In this document: positions 11,001-19,554 of the stretch, one piece after another | How positions within the stretch are numbered: the first letter of the stretch is position 1 | How the letters are laid out: the number at the start of each line of letters is the position of its first letter | NCBI RefSeq assembly: GCF_018785245.1 | Contig: NZ_WQPL01000022.1 | Location: 51,588 to 115,587 of the forward strand | Origin: Collinsella aerofaciens | GTDB lineage: Bacteria > Actinomycetota > Coriobacteriia > Coriobacteriales > Coriobacteriaceae | Length of the DNA stretch: 64,000 bases | Reading direction: 5' to 3' | Translations under genes and position numbers: made by a program | Notes under the pieces: model-generated | Database searches by the model: none | The model's input: only the letters and a program-made list of their open reading frames with translations | What the model was told of the DNA's origin: nothing

Positions 11001-13478
11001 CTACTCCACCGGCTTGAAGATGGTGGCCTGGCCAAAGACGCTGCGGATGAGGGCCTTGGCCTCGTCCTCGGTCTGCGGGATGCTCGGGGCTGCGCCCTGA
11101 TGGCCGAAGGGGCTGCCAGCACCGGGATTGGATTCCCAGGGAGCGGCGGGGACGTCGTCGTTTGCAGAGGCTGCGGGTGCCACAGCAGCGGCCTTGGTCG
11201 CGGACGCCGCACCCGGCACGTCGAACGGGGGCAGATCGTCCCCGCCGGCATCGGCAGCAAAACCACCGACCATAGCATCGTCGTAGGGCACCTGCTCGGA
11301 TTCCCATGGCGCAGCCTGCGCAGGCGGCTGAGTCATGGGGACGGACGCGCGCTCGGGCGCTCGGGGCGCGGGCTCGGTCGGGAGCTTGCCCGTGGCAGGA
11401 GCACCGGCAGGGTTGTCGGAGCGCAGCCAAGGGGCCTTGGCCAGGTCGGATGACTTGGGCGCAGGCGCGGCAGCGGACTTGGGCGCGGGGATCGGAGCAG
11501 CCGGTTTGGGCGCAGCGGGTTCAGGCGCCGACGGGGTCGGTGCCGCTACCGGCGCCGCTTTTGGCTGCGTCGCGCTGGCGCTCGAGGATGCAGGGGGCAC
11601 CGAGGACACGGGTTGCGGGTCCGCAGATACCGCAGCCCGTGCAGATGGAGAATGCTCCTCATGTTGAGGAGCCGGCGTGCCACCCCCATCCAGGACATAG
11701 TCGACGGTACGACGACCGAAGACCGCGCAGACCGTCGGCAGGACCACCGACTGCGTATCGGCGCGACCGAGCATCTTGATGGCAAAAGTCGAACCCGCGG
11801 GGAACGAGACCGTGAGCTTGGAGCCGTCGTCGACCGTGGCGCGGGCGTTGAGCAAAAGCCCTGCGTAGGAGGCCTGACGAGCCTTGACGCGCTCGACGAC
11901 CTCGGCCCATTTGCGCTGGAGCTCGCCGGCGTCCTCAACCGCGGGGGTCTCGGCAGCACCGGCGGCGGCAACCTGGGCGGCGTTGTTGGGCTTGGACACC
12001 GACACGGTCGATGCAGCAGGCGCGGAAGCCGGAGCCGCAACGGGCTGAGGTGCAGGCGTTACAGGTCTGGGCGCCGGCGCAGGAGCCGCGGACTTGGGCG
12101 CAGGCTGGGCAGCCGGAACAGCAGCGCCGCGGTCCCAAGGCATACCGCCCTGGCGCGCGGACGTAGCAGCGGGGGCAGCGGATGCCGCCGGAGCGGCAGC
12201 ACGGGCGCCCGAAATGAGCGTCGGCTGTTGGGCAGCAGCGGGTACGGATGCTGCAGGCGCGGCGGCCTGAGCAGCAGCCACGCTCGCCGGCACGGCGCCG
12301 TTGGCAACCATGGCCTCCAGACGTGCCACGCGCTCGGCCAATGCCTCAATCGTTAAATCAGCCTCGGGACGCGCCAGACGCGTGCAGGCAATCTCGAGCA
12401 CCAGGCGCACGTCGCTCGCGCCCCTCATCTCCAGTGCGGCATCGTCGAGCACCGTCAGCACGCGGGCCAGGCGGTCGGCAGGATGCTCGCCAAAGGCAGC
12501 GGCCTCGGCAGCAAGCGCCTCGGCCTGCTCGGAGCCGCCCTCAAACAGCTCGGCACGGGCACCGGCAACGCAGGCAACGTACACGTCACGCACATGCGCC
12601 ACCAGGTCGCGCGTCAGCTCCAGCAGGTCATTGCCCTCCTCGACCTGCGCACGGATCAGTCCATAGAGCTCGGCAACATCGCGATCGGCAATGGCGCGGG
12701 AAAACTCGCCCAGAATCTGGTCCGAAACCTCGCCCAAAAGCGAGCGGGCGTCGTCCGCATGCACAGAACCGTTGCCAAAGACGCTCAGCTGCTCCAGCGT
12801 GGAAAGCGCGTCGCGCATACCGCCCTTGGCATGGCGCGCCACAATGGCGAGTGCCTCGTCGTCGTAATCGAAGCCCTCCTGCTCGCACACGTAAGACAGG
12901 CGATGCTCGATATCCTCGTTGCCGATGCGGTGGAAATCGAAGCGCTGGCAGCGTGAGAGAATGGTCTCCAGAATCTTTTGCGGGTCGGTGGTGCACAGCA
13001 CAAAGATCACGTGTGCCGGCGGCTCCTCGAGCGTCTTGAGCAGCGCGTTAAACGCCGCCGTTGTGAGCATGTGGACCTCGTCGATGATATAAATCTTGTA
13101 CTTGCCGCGCACCGGGGCAAAGTTGACGGAGTTGATGATTTCCTCGCGCACATTGTCCACGCCCGTGCGGGAGGCGGCATCGAGCTCGTAGACATCGGGG
13201 TGGTTACCCTCGGCAATGAGCTCGCACTCCTCGCAAGTACCGTCGGGCATGCAGCCGCTTGCACCCTCGGCGCGCGCCGCCTCCGCATTGCGGCACAGCA
13301 GCGCCTTGGCCAGGATGCGCGCCATGGTGGTCTTGCCCGTGCCGCGCGGTCCGCAGAACAGGTAGGCGTGGGACAGGCGCCCCTCGGTGATGGCGTGCTC
13401 GAGCGTCGAGACGATATGCTGCTGGCCCACCACGGAGTCGAAGGTGAGCGGGCGATACTTTCGGTACAACGATTCCAT
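11001..13478 (-). CDS. dnaX: DNA polymerase III subunit gamma/tau
   Basis: DnaX is the clamp-loader ATPase that opens and loads the beta clamp at the replisome. The 825 residues start MESLYRKYRPLTFDSVVGQQ, with Walker A GPRGTGKTT at 43-51, a four-Cys zinc module within residues 60-85, the Walker B-type DEVH near 130 and the sensor region LCTTDPQKI. The first 370 residues are well conserved; residues about 390-780 are very rich in Ala and Pro with a small folded part in the middle, and the protein ends in a conserved-looking SVFGQATIFKPVE. GGGGGAGC precedes the ATG at 13478; the longer in-frame extension upstream is antisense to the next gene and is rejected. I see no A-rich frameshift site for a short gamma form. 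Confidence 0.96.
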   Translation of the reverse strand: MESLYRKYRPLTFDSVVGQQHIVSTLEHAITEGRLSHAYLFCGPRGTGKTTMARILAKALLCRNAEAARAEGASGCMPDGTCEECELIAEGNHPDVYELDAASRTGVDNVREEIINSVNFAPVRGKYKIYIIDEVHMLTTAAFNALLKTLEEPPAHVIFVLCTTDPQKILETILSRCQRFDFHRIGNEDIEHRLSYVCEQEGFDYDDEALAIVARHAKGGMRDALSTLEQLSVFGNGSVHADDARSLLGEVSDQILGEFSRAIADRDVAELYGLIRAQVEEGNDLLELTRDLVAHVRDVYVACVAGARAELFEGGSEQAEALAAEAAAFGEHPADRLARVLTVLDDAALEMRGASDVRLVLEIACTRLARPEADLTIEALAERVARLEAMVANGAVPASVAAAQAAAPAASVPAAAQQPTLISGARAAAPAASAAPAATSARQGGMPWDRGAAVPAAQPAPKSAAPAPAPRPVTPAPQPVAAPASAPAASTVSVSKPNNAAQVAAAGAAETPAVEDAGELQRKWAEVVERVKARQASYAGLLLNARATVDDGSKLTVSFPAGSTFAIKMLGRADTQSVVLPTVCAVFGRRTVDYVLDGGGTPAPQHEEHSPSARAAVSADPQPVSSVPPASSSASATQPKAAPVAAPTPSAPEPAAPKPAAPIPAPKSAAAPAPKSSDLAKAPWLRSDNPAGAPATGKLPTEPAPRAPERASVPMTQPPAQAAPWESEQVPYDDAMVGGFAADAGGDDLPPFDVPGAASATKAAAVAPAASANDDVPAAPWESNPGAGSPFGHQGAAPSIPQTEDEAKALIRSVFGQATIFKPVE

Positions 13479-13593
13479 GGGTGCTCCCCCGGGTATACTG
13501 AGTCTTGTTGCCGCGGCGGCCATGCGGTCGCACGGCATACTGCATTCCATAATACCCGTACGGCGAGCCCGCCGCGATAGGAGTCCGAAGAGC

Positions 13594-14310
13594 ATGGCAG
13601 ACGCAGAGAGCAACCTCGTCCCCTCCGAAGCAGCCGACCAGGTCGAGGTCGCGCTCGAGGAGCAGGCCGCAGCCGACGACGGCATCCTGTACCTCAACGA
13701 GTACCAGTACGAAAACGACCTGGTCACCGACTTCGCCCGCCTGGTCGCCTCGCCCAGGCGTCGCGGCTCGCTGTATGTCGCCGCGGCAATTGCCGCGCTC
13801 ATCGGCATCGGCATGCTGGTGGCCGGCGGCAACCGGATCAAGTTTGGCGTCGTCCTGATCGTGTTCGGCGCCTTTTTGGCCTGGTGGAGCAAAAACCTGC
13901 ACCACACCCTCGCCCGCGACTTTATCGACGCCGTCGAGGCCGACGAGTCCATGGGTGGCCGCTATCGCCGCGTCGCCGCCAACGAGGACGGCCTGATGGT
14001 ATGGGGCAAGAGCGGCAAGTCGCAGTTCTTCCCGTTTGAAAAGCTCGACCACGTGCTCGACGGCGAGCGCATCTTTGTGGCCATGTTCGCCGACCAGGGC
14101 GTGACGATCCCTAAGGACACCTTTGTCCGCGGCGATGCCGAGCAGTTCGGTCCCTTCCTTAAGGCGCGCATCAACAAAAAACTCCGCATCGAGACCAAGA
14201 AGAAGAAAATGAAGGCCGAGAAGGCCGCCGCCGAGGCCAAGCAGGGCGACAAGCCCCAGGAGGCCAAGGGCAAGCAGCGCAAGCAGAAGAAGAACAAGAA
14301 GAATCGCTAG
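13594..14310 (+). CDS. YcxB-like membrane protein
   Basis: 238 residues with an acidic N-terminus, two adjacent membrane helices (about 59-78 and 83-102), then a domain of about 80 residues that resembles the C-terminal part of YcxB-like proteins (a pattern match from memory), and a strongly Lys-rich tail (KKKKMKAEKAA and a run of Lys near the end). The tail might bind nucleic acid or membrane lipid headgroups. GGAG lies 11 bp before the ATG. The gene is divergent from dnaX and heads toward the kinase cluster, separated from it by about 150 bp with a promoter candidate. Confidence 0.75.
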   Translation: MADAESNLVPSEAADQVEVALEEQAAADDGILYLNEYQYENDLVTDFARLVASPRRRGSLYVAAAIAALIGIGMLVAGGNRIKFGVVLIVFGAFLAWWSKNLHHTLARDFIDAVEADESMGGRYRRVAANEDGLMVWGKSGKSQFFPFEKLDHVLDGERIFVAMFADQGVTIPKDTFVRGDAEQFGPFLKARINKKLRIETKKKKMKAEKAAAEAKQGDKPQEAKGKQRKQKKNKKNR

Positions 14311-14347
14311 GCCGGACGCAGGGTCCAGACCCCAGACGGAGCTTAAA

Positions 14348-14378
14348 TTGAATGTCGCCCATCTGCGCGTGCTACACT
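14348..14378 (+). promoter_or_regulatory. candidate promoter of the kinase/cell-wall cluster
   Basis: TTGAAT (14348-14353), 19-bp spacer, TACACT (14373-14378), about 80 bp before the kinase gene. The spacer is 2 bp longer than ideal. Confidence 0.4.
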
Positions 14379-14458
14379 AGCAGCATCTATGCCACCGCGA
14401 ACGGCTCGGCCCCGCGCCCGCCGCTCGCAAACGAACTTTAAACGCACGAGGGTTGGCC

Positions 14459-16312
14459 ATGCCGCTTTTCTCGCAACATACCGCCCGGTTCTCGCCGGAC
14501 GTTCCTTTGGAGGGCACCAGCTCTCGCGAGCTGCTCAAGCGGTACCAGCCGCTCGAGACACTTGCGACCGGCGGTTTTGGCTCCATCGAGATCTGCCGCG
14601 ACACGCACCTGCGCCGCCGCGTCGCCATTAAGCGCATCCCCCTTATTAACGGTGTCGGCATGCCCGCCAGCGACATCATGGATGTCCTGCGCGAGGCGCA
14701 CACTGCCGCCATGCTTCAACATCCCAACATCGTGCAGGTCATCGACTTTACGCACGACACAGCCTATGCCTACCTGGTTATGGAATATGTCGATGGCATG
14801 TCGCTGGCCGAGTTTTTGCACCGCGTGGACGGTCACTCACTTACCTTTGACGAGGCCGCGGCCATTGCCGATGCCCTAGGCCAGGCGCTCACCTTCGCCC
14901 ATAGTAATGGCGTACTCCACCTGGACATTAAGCCCGCCAACGTGCTCATCGACCACTCGGGCAATGTAAAGCTCACCGACTTTGGCATGGCGCGACTGTC
15001 GTCTGCCGGTGGCTTTGGCGGCTCGCGCGGCGGCACCATCGGCTACATGCCACCCGAGCAGCTCGATATCGAGACCGGCACGGTCGATGAGCGCGCCGAT
15101 GTCTTTGCCCTCGCCTGTGTAATCTATGAGGGCCTGTGCGGCAGCGCTCCCTTTATGGCGGCCACGCCCGCCGACTCGCTCGACCGCATCATCGGCGGCG
15201 CCACCTATCCCAGCGAGCTGATACCGCACTTTCCCCCGGGAGCCGAGGCCGCGCTCATGAGCGCGCTCTCCCCCATGCCGCAGGACCGCCCCAGCAGCAT
15301 CGAGGCATTTTGCGACCAGCTCCTTGCCGGTCTGGGCAGCGTACGCGAGGGCCGTCGCAGCCTGGAACAAATGGTTGGCGAGCTTTCGGATGACGAGCAG
15401 GAGCTCGACGATATCGAGCCGTCGCACTACGAGGACGAAGCCATCGAGGTCGACCCCGCACTTGGCTGGGCGGGCACGCGCTGGAGCCATGCGCGCGACT
15501 ACACCATGCGCGCTATCTCGGCGCTGGCGTGCGGCACCTTTAGCTTTTTGCTGATGCAAACGGCCGGAGTCGCGACGCTTCCCGGCCTGGTCATTGCGGC
15601 TATCGCGATCGGAGCGGCGGCTGGCCTGGCCCCCCAGATCGGCTCGGCCATCTCGGCTGTGGGCTTTTTGGTGCTCATGGCCAACGCCACCATGCAGGCG
15701 CAGGGCATCCTGTCGATGCTGCCGGTCGCGGTGATCTTTGCCGCTGCCATGTCCGGTTGGTGGATCGCCTGGGGTCGCACCGAGGCTGCCGCGAGCGCCG
15801 CGCTCACCTGTGCACTCGCGCTTGGCTGTCTGACCGGCAATACCTTCCTGGCAGCTGGGGTCGCCGGCGGCGTCGCGTCATTTTGGCTCGGCCCGGCAAG
15901 CGCCGCCGCGGCAACGGGCATGGGCGCGCTTTTTGCCCGTCTGGCCACGGTCGCGCTTTCAGCCGGAGGCGTGCTGGGGCTCGGTAACGTTGCCGCAGCG
16001 CTGGGAGACCCGCTCCTTTGGGCTGCCTTTGGGCTGGTCGCGGCAACTGCCGCAGCGTCATCCGCGCTGCTCAATGCCCATGCCAAGCGTGCCGATCAGG
16101 GCTCAAACCTTGCCGCAATCGCCGCCATCGCTGTCACCGGCATCGGCTGCGCAGCGGCGTCCTGTCTTGCACACCATATGGAAATTGCCAGCCTTGCAGT
16201 CGCGGTCATCGCCAAGGCGGCGGTTGCGGGAATCCTATCCTCTATAATCGTTGGGATATGCCTATATTTGCTCGGATACCAAAGAACCTATACGGAGAGT
16301 GATCTTTCGTGA
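14459..16312 (+). CDS. Ser/Thr protein kinase with large polytopic membrane domain
   Basis: A 617-residue kinase. The catalytic domain spans about 30-290, with the glycine loop TGGFGS near 37-42, VAIKR lysine near 60, catalytic loop HLDIKPAN near 154 (Leu replaces the usual Arg of HRD) and LTDFGMA near 170. From about 350 to the end the protein is almost wholly hydrophobic, with eight to ten predicted membrane helices. That is unlike PknB, which has one helix. The ATG at 14459 is preferred over a TTG two codons earlier because of the upstream GAGGG. Its stop overlaps the start of the next gene (GTGA), so kinase and FHA protein are coupled. Confidence 0.9.
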   Translation: MPLFSQHTARFSPDVPLEGTSSRELLKRYQPLETLATGGFGSIEICRDTHLRRRVAIKRIPLINGVGMPASDIMDVLREAHTAAMLQHPNIVQVIDFTHDTAYAYLVMEYVDGMSLAEFLHRVDGHSLTFDEAAAIADALGQALTFAHSNGVLHLDIKPANVLIDHSGNVKLTDFGMARLSSAGGFGGSRGGTIGYMPPEQLDIETGTVDERADVFALACVIYEGLCGSAPFMAATPADSLDRIIGGATYPSELIPHFPPGAEAALMSALSPMPQDRPSSIEAFCDQLLAGLGSVREGRRSLEQMVGELSDDEQELDDIEPSHYEDEAIEVDPALGWAGTRWSHARDYTMRAISALACGTFSFLLMQTAGVATLPGLVIAAIAIGAAAGLAPQIGSAISAVGFLVLMANATMQAQGILSMLPVAVIFAAAMSGWWIAWGRTEAAASAALTCALALGCLTGNTFLAAGVAGGVASFWLGPASAAAATGMGALFARLATVALSAGGVLGLGNVAAALGDPLLWAAFGLVAATAAASSALLNAHAKRADQGSNLAAIAAIAVTGIGCAAASCLAHHMEIASLAVAVIAKAAVAGILSSIIVGICLYLLGYQRTYTESDLS

Positions 16313-17319
16313 ACTTCCTGAACATCTTCGAGGACCACGTGGCCGGCATCTTCGGTGCCACCCGTGCCCCGTTCTCCTTTAAGAAGCTTGCCAAGCAGGC
16401 CGCTCGCGACATGGAGGATCAGACTCTGGTGATCAACGGCGTCAACACGGCGCCGGCACTCTATACCATCCTTATCGCCGCCGACGACGATCCCATGCTC
16501 GCCCCGTTCTACCCCGAGCTTTCGCGCGAGGTCCGCGAGTTTGTGAAGGCGCAGGCCGAAAAGCGCCGCTATGTCTTTGTCGGCGAGCCCCTCGTGCGCT
16601 TTATGATCGATCCGCAGCTGCGCGCCGGCAAGTTCTCGGTCTTTGCCGAGAACGTCGATGCGCCCACGCTCGGCCGCCTGTACGAGGAAGAGCGCGCCTA
16701 CCAAAACGGCCTGGGACAGAACAACTCGGCCGCAAGCCGTGCCGCCAGCGCCCCGCGCGCCGGCCAGCAGCAGTTTGCTGCCCCGCAGCAGCAGCGCCCC
16801 GCCGCCATGCCCCAGCAGCAGCCGACGCCTCGCGCCGCCGCTCCCGACCCGCTTGCCGTGGCAGACCCCTTCGCGCCTAGCATCCCCGACCCCGCCGCTC
16901 CCATCCCGGTGCCGCAGACCGTCTCGCGTGACGCGCTTGCCGGCATGGGCGGAGCCGCCGCGACCGGTGCCGCCGTGGGCCTAGGCGCCGCAGCCGGCAT
17001 CGCCTCCAACATGGCGAGCACTCGCGCCCCGCAGCGTCCGCTCGCCCAGCTCGTCGACGTCGTGAGCGGCGAGAGCCATAGCATCACCTCCGCACAGGTG
17101 ACCATCGGTCGCGAGCGCTCAGTTTCCGACATTGCCCTGCGCGACCCCAACGTGTCGCGCCGCCACGCCCAGCTCACCTTTACGGGCTCGGATTGGTCGA
17201 TCGAGGATCTCAATTCCACCAACGGCACGCTCGTCAACAACCGCCGCATTACGCGCTGCCCGCTGCGCAACGGCGATCTGCTGACGTTTGGCCTGAGTAC
17301 CTTTGAATTTAGGGGATAG
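16309..17319 (+). CDS. FhaA-like protein (DUF3662 plus FHA)
   Basis: 336 residues. The N-terminal 115 residues match the DUF3662 domain of mycobacterial FhaA in order and character; a Pro/Gln/Ala linker follows (about 140-235); the C-terminal FHA domain (about 250-336) shows SRRHAQLTF and STNGTLVNN. In actinobacteria FhaA binds phosphorylated partners of the wall-synthesis machinery under PknB control (established for mycobacteria, inferred here). The start codon is GTG and overlaps the kinase stop by 4 bp. FhaB-like follows 6 bp downstream. Confidence 0.92.
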   Translation: MNFLNIFEDHVAGIFGATRAPFSFKKLAKQAARDMEDQTLVINGVNTAPALYTILIAADDDPMLAPFYPELSREVREFVKAQAEKRRYVFVGEPLVRFMIDPQLRAGKFSVFAENVDAPTLGRLYEEERAYQNGLGQNNSAASRAASAPRAGQQQFAAPQQQRPAAMPQQQPTPRAAAPDPLAVADPFAPSIPDPAAPIPVPQTVSRDALAGMGGAAATGAAVGLGAAAGIASNMASTRAPQRPLAQLVDVVSGESHSITSAQVTIGRERSVSDIALRDPNVSRRHAQLTFTGSDWSIEDLNSTNGTLVNNRRITRCPLRNGDLLTFGLSTFEFRG

Positions 17320-17325
17320 TCGCTT

Positions 17326-17742
17326 ATGAACATCGATATCGTCCTTTTTGCAGGCCGCATCGTCCTGGTCGCCCTGCTCTATATCTTTCTGTTCGCCGTC
17401 ATGAAGACCGGCGTGGGACTTGTGCGTGGACAGCGCCGCGACTCGGCTATCTGGACGATCGATGTGGACAAGGGTCCGCGCGGTATCCGCGGCATCCACG
17501 TAGACATGCTCGGCCCCGTCATCGTCGGTCGCTCGCCATCTTCGGACATCTGCATCAACGAACCGTTCGTTTCAGCCTCGCACGCGCGCTTTTCGCTGCA
17601 GGGCCCGGCGCTCATCATCGAGGACCTCAACTCACTTAACGGCACGCTCGTCAACGGCCGCCAACTCGTGGAGCCCGCGACGCTGCGTGAGGGCGACGAA
17701 GTCCAGATTGGCGACGTGGTCATGAAGGTGAACCGTCGATGA
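17326..17742 (+). CDS. FhaB/FipA-like membrane FHA protein
   Basis: 138 residues with one N-terminal membrane helix (about 5-25) and a cytoplasmic FHA domain (about 62-135) showing VGRSPSSDI, SHARF and LNGTLVNG. This is the layout of FhaB (FipA) in mycobacteria, where it supports division under oxidative stress. It lies 6 bp after the FhaA-like gene and overlaps the phosphatase gene by 4 bp. Confidence 0.9.
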   Translation: MNIDIVLFAGRIVLVALLYIFLFAVMKTGVGLVRGQRRDSAIWTIDVDKGPRGIRGIHVDMLGPVIVGRSPSSDICINEPFVSASHARFSLQGPALIIEDLNSLNGTLVNGRQLVEPATLREGDEVQIGDVVMKVNRR

Positions 17743-19538
17743 TCGACGAGGAGAACAAGTCCGCAACTATGACCGAGGCACCGGCCGCCGCCACAGCTGC
17801 GCCGGCCCACGCCGCTCCGGCGGGCTCCGCACCCGTGGAGCCCGAGGACACCGTGTTCTCCCTGCCTCTTTCGCATGTAACGCATGATATTTCGGATCTC
17901 GCCGATAACGAGGACGAAGAGGATGCCGTAGCGGCGCCCATCGGCGCACATGCTGCGGAACAGCCCACAGCGCCCGAAGCAACCCCGGCGCCGGCTCACT
18001 TTGCAGAGCCCGTCGCCGCGGCAATCAACGAGAGCGCTGCGGTGTTTGCGGCACCCGAGCCCGCCGCGCCGGCGTTTCCCATGGCCCCGGCGTCCGAGGT
18101 TGCGCCCGCGTCTACGCCGGCGCCCGAGCCTATAGACGTCAGCCCGCAAGACGACGAGTCGACCGCCCGCGTGTCCGAGGAGCCCGACTCCCCGGACACC
18201 GGTGATTCCGAATCAAACGCCGTGACCGACACCGTCTCTCCCGGTGACACCGCCGAAATCGACGTTGCCGCCGTTGAGGCCAAGCTCAAAGACCCCGGCT
18301 CGACCATGAGCTTTGAGCCCCTGACCGAGGAGCGCATCGAGACCGACTCGACCTATGATGCCGGCACCACCACGCAACTTATGTGGGGCGCCCGCTCCGA
18401 CGTTGGCTGCGTGCGCCCGCACAATGAGGATTCCTACCTGGTGCAGTCGCCGCTCTTTTGCGTATGCGACGGCATGGGTGGTCACGCTGCCGGCGAGGTA
18501 GCCTCTTCCATCGCCGTCGAGACTATTGCCAAGACGGCCCCACAGTCCGCCGACGCAGCACGCCTGGCCGCAGCCGTCGAGGCAGCCAACGCCGCCGTAA
18601 TCGAGGCGGCCCTGAACGGCCTGGGCAAGCCCGGCATGGGCTGCACAGCCACCTGCGCCTACATCGAAAACGACACGCTCGCCATCGCCCACGTGGGCGA
18701 CTCTCGCGCCTATCTGCTCCACGAGGGCACGCTCATCCGCGTGACCCGCGACCACTCCTACGTGGAGGAGCTCGTGGACGCCGGCGAGATCACGGCAGAC
18801 GAGGCTCGCGTCCACCCCAACCGTTCGGTCATCACCCGCGCACTGGGCTCGGACCCCGCCATGTATGCCGACCACTTCACTCTGCATATCGAGGAAGGCG
18901 ACCGTCTGATCCTGTGCTCCGACGGCCTTTCGAGCATGATTCCCGATAGCGATATCGAGAACATCGCCACGCAGTCCTCAACCGCGCAAATCTGCGTCGA
19001 CAACCTAGTGGACGCGGCGCTTGCCGCCGGCGGCCACGACAACGTGACCGTAGTAGTCGTTGACCTGGTTGACGATGGCGTTATGCGCGAGGCGCAGCGC
19101 GTGCGTCGCCGCAACATTACTATCGCCGCCATCCTGGCCCTCGTCTTTGTGCTGGCAGCCGGCATCTGGGCCTACACGGGTGTCACCGGCTCGTACTACC
19201 TGGGTACCTACCAGGGCAATGTCGCCGTCTGGCGCGGCCTGCCCGGCAAGCCGCTCGGACTCAAGCTCCACTGGCTCGAAAGCGAAACCAGCATTAAGCT
19301 GTCCGACCTGCCCGAAGACACGCAAAACCGCCTCAAGGCGGGCATTCCGCAAACAAGTGTCGACGATGCGCAGGACACGATATCCAAGTACCGCCACCAG
19401 ATCGACGAGGAGCAGACCCGCCAGGTGATCGACGCGCAAACGATTCGCAACAACACCAATCAGGGATCGACCTCCGAATCAGATTCCGAGAAAACCGCCG
19501 AACAGTCCGCCGAGGCCGAAGCCTCCGATAAGAATTAG
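17739..19538 (+). CDS. PP2C-family Ser/Thr phosphatase (PstP-like)
   Basis: 599 residues. A long acidic Ala/Pro-rich N-terminal region (about 1-205) precedes a PP2C domain (about 210-445), with the metal-binding RPHNEDS and DGMGGH motifs (DGMGGH near 243), then LCSDGLSS and GGHDNVTVVVVD. A membrane helix follows near 465-485, then an outer segment of about 115 residues. It would reverse phosphorylation by the kinases of this cluster. PstP itself has no such N-terminal extension; its order is PP2C, membrane helix, outer domain. The order here matches apart from the added front region. Confidence 0.92.
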   Translation: MIDEENKSATMTEAPAAATAAPAHAAPAGSAPVEPEDTVFSLPLSHVTHDISDLADNEDEEDAVAAPIGAHAAEQPTAPEATPAPAHFAEPVAAAINESAAVFAAPEPAAPAFPMAPASEVAPASTPAPEPIDVSPQDDESTARVSEEPDSPDTGDSESNAVTDTVSPGDTAEIDVAAVEAKLKDPGSTMSFEPLTEERIETDSTYDAGTTTQLMWGARSDVGCVRPHNEDSYLVQSPLFCVCDGMGGHAAGEVASSIAVETIAKTAPQSADAARLAAAVEAANAAVIEAALNGLGKPGMGCTATCAYIENDTLAIAHVGDSRAYLLHEGTLIRVTRDHSYVEELVDAGEITADEARVHPNRSVITRALGSDPAMYADHFTLHIEEGDRLILCSDGLSSMIPDSDIENIATQSSTAQICVDNLVDAALAAGGHDNVTVVVVDLVDDGVMREAQRVRRRNITIAAILALVFVLAAGIWAYTGVTGSYYLGTYQGNVAVWRGLPGKPLGLKLHWLESETSIKLSDLPEDTQNRLKAGIPQTSVDDAQDTISKYRHQIDEEQTRQVIDAQTIRNNTNQGSTSESDSEKTAEQSAEAEASDKN

Positions 19539-19554
19539 AAAGGGAGTGCCGCTT

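Noticed and set aside
13479-13952. N-terminal extension of dnaX (about 158 codons)
   Set aside because: It is antisense to the 13594-14310 gene, is not like any DnaX N-terminus, and a ribosome site lies at the family-typical ATG (13478).
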